From Pseudomonadota bacterium (lineage in GTDB: Bacteria; Pseudomonadota; Alphaproteobacteria; Sphingomonadales; Sphingomonadaceae), in NCBI GenBank assembly GCA_023432995.1, contig JAEZES010000151.1, positions 1 through 60,770 of the forward strand: a stretch of 60,770 nucleotides of DNA, given 5' to 3'. Positions 51,580-59,671 of this stretch are shown piece after piece. Made by a program: the position numbers and the translations under genes. The notes below the pieces were generated by a model, which was not told the DNA's origin, did not search any database, and saw only the letters and a program-made list of their open reading frames with translations. Position 1 is the stretch's first letter. The number at the start of each line of letters is the position of its first letter.

Positions 51580-51927
51580 ATGAGCCTGCAGCACACGCTA
51601 GGCCGCTATCACATTGCAGCGCAGGAAGATCGTTCGGCGCCGCGCACCAAGCTCGCCATTCCCGCGCAGTTGCGGGCCTCGGGCGCACGCGCGTTCCAGA
51701 CCGTCGTCAACGATCTCTCGTTGTCCGGGTTCTCGGCCACGGCGATCACCCGGATGCATCCCGGCGCCGTCTGCTGGCTGACGCTCCCCGGGCTGGAATC
51801 GCTCCAGGCTGAAGTCGTCTGGTGGGAAAACAACATGTGCGGCTGTGCCTTCAACAGCCTGCTCAGCCCGATCGTGCACGACAACATCCTCGCACGGTAC
51901 CGCGGCGACCAGTCGTACGGCGGCTGA
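51580..51927 (+). CDS. PilZ domain protein
   Basis: A 115-residue single-domain cyclic-di-GMP receptor candidate. The motif RSAPR (RxxxR) lies at about residues 18-22, and DLSLSG (DxSxxG) at about 43-48, the two parts of the c-di-GMP pocket. The rest follows the six-stranded barrel (TLPGLESLQAEVVWWENNMCGCAF). It is 180 nt upstream of the Wza-like gene on the same strand, suggesting c-di-GMP control of export. Confidence 0.88.
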   Translation: MSLQHTLGRYHIAAQEDRSAPRTKLAIPAQLRASGARAFQTVVNDLSLSGFSATAITRMHPGAVCWLTLPGLESLQAEVVWWENNMCGCAFNSLLSPIVHDNILARYRGDQSYGG

Positions 51928-51960
51928 GCCTTTCCATAGCGCACCCTGAGAATCGGCGGC

Positions 51961-51982
51961 CGGCCCGATCCATGTCGGGCCG
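51961..51982 (+). terminator. hairpin after the PilZ gene
   Basis: CGGCCCGA and TCGGGCCG form a perfect 8-bp stem with a 6-nt loop 33 nt after the PilZ stop. There is no T-run, but it could separate PilZ from the export gene transcript. Confidence 0.4.
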
Positions 51983-52107
51983 CCCGCCGCGTGCAGCGCG
52001 CGGCCGGCTCGGGCGGCAGGAAAGAGATTGACCCTACTGGAAAACCTTTTCATCAGGCGCGCGACGTGCCGGGCATGCGCGCGGCAGAAGAGAGGTTTCG
52101 GCGACAG

Positions 52108-52842
52108 ATGAGAGTGGGTTTAGGCGTTTCGGTGGCGATGGCCGCGATGGCACTCGCGAGCTGCACCTACGGTCCCAGCGGAGGCCGCGTCGGCGAGACC
52201 GGCCAGGTTCGTGTTGTGGAAAGTTCCGTGCTGCCCGCGCCGATGGCCGACGACACCCTTTCGGCCACGCGGTCCTATCTCATCGGGCCCCTCGACGTGC
52301 TCATTGTCGACGTCTTCGGCATCGAAGAGATGACCGATCGCGAAATCGCCGTCGACAGGTCCGGGAGGATCTCGATCCCGCTGGCCGGCTCGATCATGGC
52401 CGCCGGAAACTCTCCGGAACAGCTCGCCGCCGCGATCACCGACCGGCTGCGGGCGAACTACATGCGCGATCCGCAAGTCTCGGTGAACGTAAAGGAAGCC
52501 GTCAGCCAGTTCGTGACCGTGGACGGGCAGGTCACCCAGCCCGGAAACTATCCAATCCTCGGAGACATGACGCTGACGCGGGCCGTGGCAAGCGCGCGCG
52601 GACTGGGCGAGTTCGCGCAACAGGACGACGTCGTCATTCTGCGCACGGTCGGCGGTCAGCGCTACGCCGGAGTCTACAACATCGCGGCCATTCGGCGCGG
52701 GAACTACCCGGACCCCCAAGTCTACGCCAATGACGTGGTCGTCGTCGGCGACAGCGCGACCTTGCGACGGCTGAAGGACTTCCTGACCATCCTGCCGGCA
52801 GTCACCTCGCCGCTGATCTACATCCTCGACGGCAACAACTGA
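52108..52842 (+). CDS. polysaccharide export outer-membrane lipoprotein (Wza/GumB type)
   Basis: A 244-residue lipoprotein: start MRVGLGVSVAMAAMALASC with lipobox L-A-S-C. A Poly_export domain (SYLIGPLDVLIVDVFGIEEMTDREIAVDRSGRISIPLAGSI) is followed by one SLBB-type segment (SQFVTVDGQVTQPGNYPILGDMTLTRAVASARG). It is the outer-membrane export pore partner of the Wzc-type protein at 24902. The ATG at 52108 was preferred over 52075 because it begins the signal peptide. It closes the polysaccharide locus. Confidence 0.92.
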   Translation: MRVGLGVSVAMAAMALASCTYGPSGGRVGETGQVRVVESSVLPAPMADDTLSATRSYLIGPLDVLIVDVFGIEEMTDREIAVDRSGRISIPLAGSIMAAGNSPEQLAAAITDRLRANYMRDPQVSVNVKEAVSQFVTVDGQVTQPGNYPILGDMTLTRAVASARGLGEFAQQDDVVILRTVGGQRYAGVYNIAAIRRGNYPDPQVYANDVVVVGDSATLRRLKDFLTILPAVTSPLIYILDGNN

Positions 52843-52860
52843 CGCGCCGGCGCCGGACCG

Positions 52861-54132
52861 CTACCCCTTGACCAGCGTAACCTGGCTCACGGTAATCCCA
52901 CCGCCGCGGAAGCCGCCCTCGCAGTACATCAGGTAGAACCGCCAGAGGTCGCAGAACCGCCGGTCGAACCCGGCGGGTAGCCGGCCGTGCGCTTCGGCCG
53001 CCTCGAACCGCGCGCGCCAGGCCTTGAGCGTTGCGGCATAGTCGAGCCCGAAATCCTCCTGGTCGCGCCATGCCAGCCCGCGCGCCTCGGCGAGGCGGCG
53101 GAACTCGCCGGACTTGATCAGCAGGCCGCCGGGGAAGACGTAAGCCTGAATGAAGTCGGCGTTGCTGGCATAGCCTTCGAACAGGTCGTCGCGCATGGCG
53201 ATGAACTGGATCGCCGCGCGGCCGCCCGGCCTCAGGTTGCGGGCGATGCAGTCCATGAACGCCGGCCAGTATTCGCGGCCAAGCGCCTCGACCATCTCGA
53301 CGCTGACGATGGCGTCGAACTGGCCGCTGGTATCGCGGTAATCCTGCTTGCGGAACTCGACTGCCGGGTGGTGGGCGCGGGCCCAGGCGAGCTGCTCGTC
53401 GGACAGGCTGATCGCCGTGACGCGGCTCCCGCGGGCAGCGAAGTGGCTCGCCAGCGCGCCCCAGCCGCAGCCGATCTCGAGCAGCGTGGCGGGCGGCCCG
53501 CTGCCGTGCTCGAGCCGCTCCGCGAGCCGCTCCCACTTGCGCCGCTGGGCCGCCTCGAGGGCCTCTCCCGAGCTCGTCGAGGGGCCGTCGGCGTCGAGGC
53601 GGTACCCGCTCGAATAGCTCATCGTCGGATCGAGCCAGGCACCGTAGAAGTCGTTGCCGAGGTCGTAGTGCGCGTGGATGTTGCGCTCGGCCTGGATGCG
53701 GGTGTTGCGGTTGAGCCAGTGCAGCGCACGGCTGGCGTAGCGCCAGGGTCCCTTGGCGCGGCCGGTTTCGCCGAGCGGCGCGGCGTTGGCTGCGAACACC
53801 GCGAACAGCGAGACCGGATCGGGGCTCGCCCACTCGCCCGCTTCCCAAGCCTGGTACCAGCCGACCGAACCGGCGGTCGCCAGCCGCACCAGCGCTCGCC
53901 AGTCGCGGATGTGGACTTCAGCCTCGAAGCCGGGCCGGCGGCCGCCGAGCCGGCGCACCGTGCCGTCGGGCAGATGGCCGAGAATCGCCCCCGCCTCGAG
54001 CCCGCGGTCGATGCGGTCGAGCAGCTTGCGGAAGCCCGGCGCGAGCAGCCGTGCGAGCACGCCCGGCGCAAAGCCGAAGCGCTGGCCGGCCTCGAGCAGC
54101 GTGCTGCCCCGCGGTGCGCTCTCCCCCTTCAT
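52861..54132 (-). CDS. cfa: cyclopropane-fatty-acyl-phospholipid synthase
   Basis: A 423-residue enzyme that adds a methylene bridge to unsaturated phospholipid acyl chains using SAM. It has NIHAHYDLGNDFYGAWLDPTMSYSSGYR, the SAM site LLEIGCGWGALASHFA at 217-232, FREQDY-like FRKQDYRD and the conserved Cys of FYLMYCEGGFR. Residues 183-189 (GPSTSSG) come from a REP-like repeat inserted in frame between the membrane-proximal motif and the SAM core. The ATG at 54132 avoids an open upstream shadow. Probably functional because the frame is intact. Confidence 0.92.
   Translation of the reverse strand: MKGESAPRGSTLLEAGQRFGFAPGVLARLLAPGFRKLLDRIDRGLEAGAILGHLPDGTVRRLGGRRPGFEAEVHIRDWRALVRLATAGSVGWYQAWEAGEWASPDPVSLFAVFAANAAPLGETGRAKGPWRYASRALHWLNRNTRIQAERNIHAHYDLGNDFYGAWLDPTMSYSSGYRLDADGPSTSSGEALEAAQRRKWERLAERLEHGSGPPATLLEIGCGWGALASHFAARGSRVTAISLSDEQLAWARAHHPAVEFRKQDYRDTSGQFDAIVSVEMVEALGREYWPAFMDCIARNLRPGGRAAIQFIAMRDDLFEGYASNADFIQAYVFPGGLLIKSGEFRRLAEARGLAWRDQEDFGLDYAATLKAWRARFEAAEAHGRLPAGFDRRFCDLWRFYLMYCEGGFRGGGITVSQVTLVKG
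53560..53586. repeat. REP-like palindrome inside cfa
   Basis: The text GGCCTCTCCCGAGCTCGTCGAGGGGCC matches the widely dispersed sphingomonad repeat with core CCCTTCGACAAGCTCAGG (read on the minus strand as CCCCTCGACGAGCTCGGGAG). It adds codons for GPSTSSG without breaking the frame. Genome-wide copies cannot be counted here. Confidence 0.55.
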
Positions 54133-54179
54133 GCCTGCACTATGACTCCCGGGGGCACGGGCGACAAGACTTGCCGGCG

Positions 54180-55082
54180 TCAGGACGCCCGGCAGGTGCC
54201 GGCGGGCAAGGTCACCGCGAAGCGCCCGCTGCGCGAGGCGAACCGCGCGTCGCCGAGCACCCATTGGCCGCCTTGCCGCCGCTCGATGTAGGGCGCGCGC
54301 GCCCAGACGAGAAAGGCGTCGACGTCGCGATCGGCCCGTCGCGCAGCGGCGAGGTCGCACCGATCGAGCCGCAGCTCGCCGACCGAGCGTCCGCCCACTT
54401 GCCACAGGCCGTCGCCGTCGCCCGTGATCATCTCGCGGCGCCAGAAGACCAGCGGCACCTCGTTGGCGATCGCGATCCGCGAGTAAGGTGCATTCAGCCG
54501 GGCGCGCTCCTCGGCCTGCCAGGTGATCGCGGCGTTGAGGCCGACGTAGGCCAGCGCGAGGGCCAGGGCGACGCGGGCTACCTGCCGGCCCTCGCCGCCC
54601 CTCCGATCGCGCCGCAGCGACATCCACGTAGCAAAGCCCAGCCCGAGCCACAGCCACAGGTCGATGATGAACAGCACGTCGCCATAGAACCAGCGCTGGC
54701 TGAACGGCGACAGCAGGCGGATGCCGTAGCTGTTGAGCCAGTCGAGCGCGGGGTGCGTCAGGCAGGCGATAAGCGCGAGCGCGTAGAGCCAGCCGAACCG
54801 GACGGGCACCCGGCCCTCCGGCCGCCTGCCCGCCCGGCCCTGCCATCGGTCGAGCGCCCACAGGACCGCGGCCAGGGCCAGCGGCAGCAGCACCCAGGCG
54901 ATCGGCCCGTGGGTGAGACCGCGGCGCAGGGCGAGGCCCTGCGTTCCCATCAGCATGCACACGCCGTCGACGTCGGGCAGGTTGGCGCCGACGATCAGCG
55001 CCGGCATCGCCAGCCCCGTGCGCAGCTTGAGCCCCGCCTGCCCAATCAGCGCGCCGACGAGGCTATGGGTGAGGTTGTCCAT
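54180..55082 (-). CDS. membrane-bound metal-dependent hydrolase (YdjM/YbcI type)
   Basis: A 300-residue membrane protein opening with MDNLTHSLVGALIGQAGLK, the family-defining sequence, with further conserved ANLPDVDG, RRGLTHGPIAWVLLPLAL and CLTHPALDWLNSYGIRLL motifs (metal-binding His/Asp). Four or five membrane helices occupy the first 170 residues; the C-terminal 120 residues are a soluble beta-rich domain. Members are uncharacterised membrane hydrolases. It starts 10 bp from the left arm of the GxxExxY element. Confidence 0.88.
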   Translation of the reverse strand: MDNLTHSLVGALIGQAGLKLRTGLAMPALIVGANLPDVDGVCMLMGTQGLALRRGLTHGPIAWVLLPLALAAVLWALDRWQGRAGRRPEGRVPVRFGWLYALALIACLTHPALDWLNSYGIRLLSPFSQRWFYGDVLFIIDLWLWLGLGFATWMSLRRDRRGGEGRQVARVALALALAYVGLNAAITWQAEERARLNAPYSRIAIANEVPLVFWRREMITGDGDGLWQVGGRSVGELRLDRCDLAAARRADRDVDAFLVWARAPYIERRQGGQWVLGDARFASRSGRFAVTLPAGTCRAS

Positions 55083-55092
55083 GCTTCCGATT

Positions 55093-55115
55093 TCTCACGC
55101 CAAGACGCCAAGAGG
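55093..55115 (+). repeat. left inverted arm of the GxxExxY element
   Basis: TCTCACGCCAAGACGCC followed by AAGAGG, 23 nt. It is inverted with respect to the arm at 55524-55554 and flanks the GxxExxY gene. The arm contains the AAGACGC(N) unit once. Confidence 0.7.
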
Positions 55116-55121
55116 TTGCGC

Positions 55122-55517
55122 CTAACGCGGCGAGTCCTCGAAATTGTTAGCCACCCGCCGCAGACCGTCCTTGAAGGTCGCCATCCCGAAGTTCATCAAT
55201 AGCCCGAGCGGCAGGCCCATCAATCGCAAATAGGTCAGCACCTGCTTGCCATGAACCGGCGCGTTGCGCTCGACCGACTTGAGTTCGATCAGAAGACGGT
55301 TCTCGACAACGAGATCCGCCTTGAACGCATTCTCGATGACGACGCCCTTGTAGACGATGGGAACAGAGACCTGCCTGCGCACGGCGAGACCCCGGTGCGA
55401 CAACTCGATGGCCAGCAAGGTCTCATAAACGGACTCGAGAAGTCCGGGACCGACGTCCCTGTGTAGGTGGAAGCCACAATCGATCGCTCTGCGCGCGAGG
55501 CGATCCAGTTCTTCCAC
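55122..55517 (-). CDS. GxxExxY protein (PD-(D/E)xK-like)
   Basis: A 131-residue protein named for its motif: GLLESVY (residues near 25-31) fits G-x-x-E-x-x-Y exactly. After it comes FKADLVVENRLLIELKSV, the D...E-x-K pattern of the PD-(D/E)xK nuclease superfamily. The C-terminal QVLTYLRLMGLPLGLLMNFG is typical of the family. The start is GTG at 55517. The gene fits between inverted arms, with only 6 nt to spare on each side. Function is unknown; nuclease activity is inference from the fold motif. Confidence 0.85.
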   Translation of the reverse strand: MEELDRLARRAIDCGFHLHRDVGPGLLESVYETLLAIELSHRGLAVRRQVSVPIVYKGVVIENAFKADLVVENRLLIELKSVERNAPVHGKQVLTYLRLMGLPLGLLMNFGMATFKDGLRRVANNFEDSPR

Positions 55518-55523
55518 GCGGGA

Positions 55524-55554
55524 CCTCTTAGCGTCTTCGCGTCTTGGCGTGCGA
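55524..55554 (-). repeat. right inverted arm of the GxxExxY element
   Basis: Read on the minus strand: TCGCACGCCAAGACGC, then GAAGACGCTAAGAGG. It matches the left arm but has one extra 8-nt unit (AAGACGCT), so the arms differ by the number of AAGACGC(N) units. It ends 5 nt from the korB stop. Confidence 0.7.
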
Positions 55555-55559
55555 AAGAC

Positions 55560-56594
55560 TCAAACCGGATCGGATGCAGTTCCCGAGACGGTCCAGGTCT
55601 GGCCCTTGGCCAGCAGCTTGGCGAGGCTCGCGTCGCGGCCTTCGCTGGCCCTGGCGTTCTGCTCGATCACCGCGCTCTCGAAGGTCGGGCGCGGGTCGTC
55701 GTAGAGCACGCCGAGCGCCATCGGGAACGGGCCGAACGGCAGCTCGACCAGCATGTGCGCGATCGCGCGGTTCCTGACGTTGTGCACGATCACCCCGGCC
55801 GCCTGCCAGTCGCCGTCGACCACGTCGACCACCTGCAGCGACAGCGTCTCGAGGTCGAGCGTGATCCCCTTGGTTCCGCCGGCGAACAGCATCGGCTCGC
55901 CGTCGACCAGCCACAGCTGGCGGTCCTCGGCGCCCTTCGGCTGGGCGAAGTCGTTGAACACGTCCTTGTTGTAGACGACGCAGTTCTGGAAGATCTCGAC
56001 GAACGCCGCGCCCTGGTGGCGGTGCGCCGCCATCAGCACGTCGGGCAGGTTCTTCGACACGTCGAAGCCCCTGGCCACGAACCGCGCGCCCGAGCCGAGC
56101 GCGAAGGCGCACGGGCTGGCCGGCCGGTCGACCGAGCCCTGCGGGGTCGAGGGGGTGGTCGTGCCGAGGCGGCTGGTCGGCGAGTACTGGCCCTTGGTGA
56201 GGCCGTAGATCTCGTTGTTGAACAGCATGATCTGCACGTTCACGTTGCGCCGCAGGACATGCATCAGGTGGTTGCCGCCGATCGACAACCCGTCGCCGTC
56301 GCCGGTCACCAGCCACACGTCGAGCTCGGGGTTGGCCAGCTTGATCCCGGTGGCGAAGGCCGGCGCGCGGCCGTGGATCGTGTGGAAGCCGTAGCTCTCG
56401 ATGTAGTACGGGAAGCGGCTCGAGCAGCCGATGCCGCTGACGAACACGGTCCGCGCCGGATCGGCGCCGAGCTGCGGCAGCGTGCGCTGCACGGCCTTGA
56501 GGATCGCATAGTCGCCGCAGCCCGGGCACCAGCGGACCTCCTGGTCGGACTCCCAGTCCTTGAGCGTGGTTTCGATGGGGGTCATGTCGTTCAT
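55560..56594 (-). CDS. korB: 2-oxoacid:ferredoxin oxidoreductase subunit beta
   Basis: A 344-residue thiamine-diphosphate subunit of 2-oxoglutarate (or related) ferredoxin oxidoreductase. The N-terminal WCPGCGDYAILKAV (Cys23, Cys26) is part of the Fe-S ligand set, and GDGDGLSIGGNHLMHVLRRN is the ThDP motif. Together with KorA it decarboxylates 2-oxoacids to acyl-CoA, reducing ferredoxin. It overlaps the small membrane gene upstream by 4 nt. Confidence 0.92.
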   Translation of the reverse strand: MNDMTPIETTLKDWESDQEVRWCPGCGDYAILKAVQRTLPQLGADPARTVFVSGIGCSSRFPYYIESYGFHTIHGRAPAFATGIKLANPELDVWLVTGDGDGLSIGGNHLMHVLRRNVNVQIMLFNNEIYGLTKGQYSPTSRLGTTTPSTPQGSVDRPASPCAFALGSGARFVARGFDVSKNLPDVLMAAHRHQGAAFVEIFQNCVVYNKDVFNDFAQPKGAEDRQLWLVDGEPMLFAGGTKGITLDLETLSLQVVDVVDGDWQAAGVIVHNVRNRAIAHMLVELPFGPFPMALGVLYDDPRPTFESAVIEQNARASEGRDASLAKLLAKGQTWTVSGTASDPV

Positions 56595-57031
56595 GGCGTC
56601 ACCTTAGGCCGGACGGGCAGCGCGAAACCGATGCCCAACGCAAAGCCACCGAGGTAGGTCATCAGAGCGCGCGGCACTTCACCGCTCAATGGATGCCAAG
56701 CGATAATGCTGCTCCACGCATCGTAGGAAGCCTGCGGGATGAGCTGTCCTGCGAGAAGCAGCGCGACACCGCCGCCAAGAACCAGAAGCTTGGTAACTAG
56801 CAGCAGCCGCTGCTTTTCATCAGGCGTGATGTCCGCCGGTTCATAGGAAGCAGGCCCGACCTTCCGCTTCGCAATCTCCCCGGAAATCACGCCGAACGAA
56901 AGTCCCAGCAGTCCGGCAAGAAAGACCTGGGTCGGGAAGAAAAGATGGGCGACCGCCGCGCCCGCAATTCCCAAGAGCCAGGGAAGCGGAGTGTTGATTG
57001 GTCCCGACACATTGAGATTACGTCTGCTCAC
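56591..57031 (-). CDS. small membrane protein between korA and korB
   Basis: A 146-residue protein with four predicted helices: about 17-35 (PLPWLLGIAGAAVAHLFF), 36-52, 77-97 (KLLVLGGGVALLLAGQLIP) and 120-140 (TYLGGFALGIGFALPV). A cytoplasmic loop (EIAKRKVGPASYEPADITPDEKQR) is charged. It overlaps korA and korB by 4 nt on each side (ATGA-type), so all three are translated in one coupled unit. I recognise no family. Confidence 0.75.
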   Translation of the reverse strand: MSRRNLNVSGPINTPLPWLLGIAGAAVAHLFFPTQVFLAGLLGLSFGVISGEIAKRKVGPASYEPADITPDEKQRLLLVTKLLVLGGGVALLLAGQLIPQASYDAWSSIIAWHPLSGEVPRALMTYLGGFALGIGFALPVRPKVTP

Positions 57032-59010
57032 GTCTTCGCCCCACTCTGCGGCGAATGTGCGCGGTGCAGCGAGCCGTCGTCATGGCCCGATTGCGGCTCG
57101 GGCAACTGGCCGGCGTCGGCCGGGACTTCGCCGCCCTCGTTGTCCGGAATGCCGTCGAAGTACTTCGCGATCGCCGCTTCCATTTCGGCGATGCTGAACG
57201 GCTGGCCGCTGGTCTTGGTCAGGCTGTCGGCGTCGACGAGGAGCTGGTCGCGCAGCACGGTCTTGAACTGGCCGGTGTTCATCTCCGGCACCAGCACTTT
57301 GTCGAAGCCCTTGAGCAGCGCGCCGAGGTTCTTCGGCAGCGGCCAGACGTGGCGGACGTGGACGTGGCTGACCGACAGGCCCTTCGCGCGCGCCCTGCGC
57401 ACGGCCTGGTGGATCGGGCCGAAAGTGCTGCCCCAGCCGACCACCACGAGGCGGCCGCCGGCCTCGCCCAGGCACACCTCCTGGTCGGGCACGGCGATGC
57501 GGTCGATCTTGGCCTTGCGCGCGTCGGTCATCGCTTGGTGGTTGGCCGGCGAGTAGTCGATGTTGCCGGTGTCCTGGTGCTTCTCGATGCCGCCGATGCG
57601 GTGCATCAGGCCCGGGGTGCCCGGCTTGATCCACGGGCGCGCGCCCTTTTCGTCGCGCTTGTACGGGAGCAGCGTGTCGCCGGCGTTCTTCTCCTCGAGG
57701 AAGCTGACCGGGAATGGCGCGTAGCTGGCCGGGTCGGGCACCTTCCACGGCTCGGCGGCGTTGGCGATGTAGCCGTCGGTCAGCAGCATGACCGGAGTCA
57801 TGTATTGGACCGCGATGCGGCACGCCTCGATCGCCACCTCGAACGCGTCGGCCGGCGAGCGCGCGGCGATCACCGGCACCGGCGCGTCGCCGTTGCGGCC
57901 GTAGACCGCCTGGTAGAGGTCGCTCTGCTCGGTCTTGGTCGGCAGGCCGGTCGAAGGCCCGCCGCGCTGCGAGTTGACGATCACCAGCGGCAGCTCGGTC
58001 ATGATCGCCAGGCCCATCGCTTCGCCCTTGAGCGCGATGCCCGGGCCCGACGACGAGGTCACGCCGAGCTGGCCGGCGTAGGAGGCGCCGATCGCGGCGC
58101 AGATCGCGGCGATCTCGTCCTCGGCCTGGAAGGTGGTGACGCCGAACTCCTTGAGCCGCGCGAGGTGGTGCAGGATCGCCGAGGCCGGGGTGATAGGATA
58201 GCCGCCGAAGAACATCGGCAGGCCCGCGAGCTGCGCGCCCGCGACGAGGCCTAGGCTGACGCTCTCGGCGCCGGTGATCGTGCGGTAGAGGCCCGGCTCG
58301 GTCTGAACCGGCGCGAGGTGGAACTGGCGCAGCGGCCCGGCCAGCTCGGCGGTCTCGCCGTAGGCGTGGCCGGCGTTGAGCGCGGCGACGTTGGCGGCGG
58401 CGATCTCAGGCTTCTTGGCGAACTTGGCGTTGAGCCAGTCGATCAGCGGCTGCCGGTCGCGGTCGAACATCCACAGCGCGAGGCCGAGGGTCCACATGTT
58501 CTTCGAGCGCAGCGCGTCCTTGTTGCCGAGCCCGAACGGCTTGACCGCCTCGATCGTCAGCGCCGAGATGTCGAACGCGAGCACGTCCCACCTCGCCAGG
58601 CTGCCGTCCTCGAGCGGGTTGCTGTCGTACTTGGCCTTCTCGAGGTTGCGCTTGGTGAACTCCCCGGTGTCGGCGATGATCAGCCCGCCCGGCTTGAGCG
58701 CGGCGAGGTTCACCTTGAGCGCGGCCGGGTTCATCGCCACCAGCACGTCGGGCGCGTCGCCGGCGGTGTCGATCTCGGTCGAGCCGAAGTTGATCTGGAA
58801 CGCCGAGACGCCGAACAGCGTGCCTTGCGGCGCGCGGATCTCGGCCGGGAAATCGGGGAAGGTGGCGAGGTCGTTGCCGGCGAGCGCGGTGGACAGCGTG
58901 AACTGCCCTCCGGTCAGCTGCATGCCATCGCCGCTGTCGCCCGCGAAGCGGACCACGACCGCTTCGGGAGCCTGTGCCTGGGCCGGTCGCTCGGCCGCCA
59001 GAGTTGCCAT
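57028..59010 (-). CDS. korA: 2-oxoacid:ferredoxin oxidoreductase subunit alpha
   Basis: A 660-residue fused gamma-alpha subunit. The N-terminal gamma part is VVVRFAGDSGDGMQLTGGQFTLSTALAGND; the alpha part follows near residue 250 (GLVAGAQLAGLPMFFGGYPITPAS), with EDEIAAICAAIGASYAGQLGVTSSSGPGIALKGEAMGLA as the pyrimidine domain. Two-subunit Kor enzymes are typical of aerobic alphaproteobacteria. It is first in the korA-membrane protein-korB unit and is divergent from rppH. Confidence 0.93.
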   Translation of the reverse strand: MATLAAERPAQAQAPEAVVVRFAGDSGDGMQLTGGQFTLSTALAGNDLATFPDFPAEIRAPQGTLFGVSAFQINFGSTEIDTAGDAPDVLVAMNPAALKVNLAALKPGGLIIADTGEFTKRNLEKAKYDSNPLEDGSLARWDVLAFDISALTIEAVKPFGLGNKDALRSKNMWTLGLALWMFDRDRQPLIDWLNAKFAKKPEIAAANVAALNAGHAYGETAELAGPLRQFHLAPVQTEPGLYRTITGAESVSLGLVAGAQLAGLPMFFGGYPITPASAILHHLARLKEFGVTTFQAEDEIAAICAAIGASYAGQLGVTSSSGPGIALKGEAMGLAIMTELPLVIVNSQRGGPSTGLPTKTEQSDLYQAVYGRNGDAPVPVIAARSPADAFEVAIEACRIAVQYMTPVMLLTDGYIANAAEPWKVPDPASYAPFPVSFLEEKNAGDTLLPYKRDEKGARPWIKPGTPGLMHRIGGIEKHQDTGNIDYSPANHQAMTDARKAKIDRIAVPDQEVCLGEAGGRLVVVGWGSTFGPIHQAVRRARAKGLSVSHVHVRHVWPLPKNLGALLKGFDKVLVPEMNTGQFKTVLRDQLLVDADSLTKTSGQPFSIAEMEAAIAKYFDGIPDNEGGEVPADAGQLPEPQSGHDDGSLHRAHSPQSGAKT

Positions 59011-59161
59011 CGCTTGATCCTGCTGGCGCGCGCGGCGCCCGTCTTATGCCTTATGGGCCCGCGACGTAGGATTCCTCGTCTGTATCGGCAATTAAGTTTT
59101 TCTGTCGCGCAGGCAATGGTCGCGGTGGAAATACCCCCGGCGGTTGCCTATCGGGCGTGGA

Positions 59162-59662
59162 ATGAGCGCCAGGGAACCCTCCGAATACCGGCCGTGCGTC
59201 GGCGTCATGCTGGTCAACGCCGAGGGCAAGGCGTTCGTCGGCAAGCGCATCGACAACCGCGAGGGCGACTGGTGGCAGATGCCGCAGGGCGGGGTCGACG
59301 ACGGCGAGGACCTCGACAAGGCGATGCTGCGCGAGCTCGAGGAGGAGATCGGCGCGCGCCCGGACCATGTCGAAATCGTCGCCCGGCTGCCCGAAGAGCT
59401 GTACTACGACCTGCCGCCCGAGCTGCAGGGCAAGCTGTGGAGCGGCCGGTTCAGGGGCCAGCGGCAGACCTGGTATCTCGCGCGGTTCACCGGGGGGGAC
59501 GGCGACATCGACATCGCCGCCGACGACCATCCCGAGTTCTGCGAGTGGAAGTGGGTCGATCCCGAGCTGCTGCCCGAGCTGATCGTGCCGTTCAAGCGCG
59601 AGGTCTATGCGGCGATCGTGGCGGGTTTTCGGGGTAAGGTGTCCGCATCCAACTCCGACTGA
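59162..59662 (+). CDS. rppH: RNA pyrophosphohydrolase (Nudix)
   Basis: A 166-residue Nudix enzyme that removes pyrophosphate from the 5' end of mRNA to trigger decay. The Nudix box is GGVDDGEDLDKAMLRELEEEIG (GX5EX7REUXEEXGU). The family start YRPCVGVMLVNAEGKAFVGKRIDN and WWQMPQGG are also present. ATG at 59162 was chosen; a TTG six codons upstream gives an unneeded leader. Divergent from korA with a 151-nt gap. Confidence 0.94.
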   Translation: MSAREPSEYRPCVGVMLVNAEGKAFVGKRIDNREGDWWQMPQGGVDDGEDLDKAMLRELEEEIGARPDHVEIVARLPEELYYDLPPELQGKLWSGRFRGQRQTWYLARFTGGDGDIDIAADDHPEFCEWKWVDPELLPELIVPFKREVYAAIVAGFRGKVSASNSD

Positions 59663-59671
59663 AGGCAAGGC

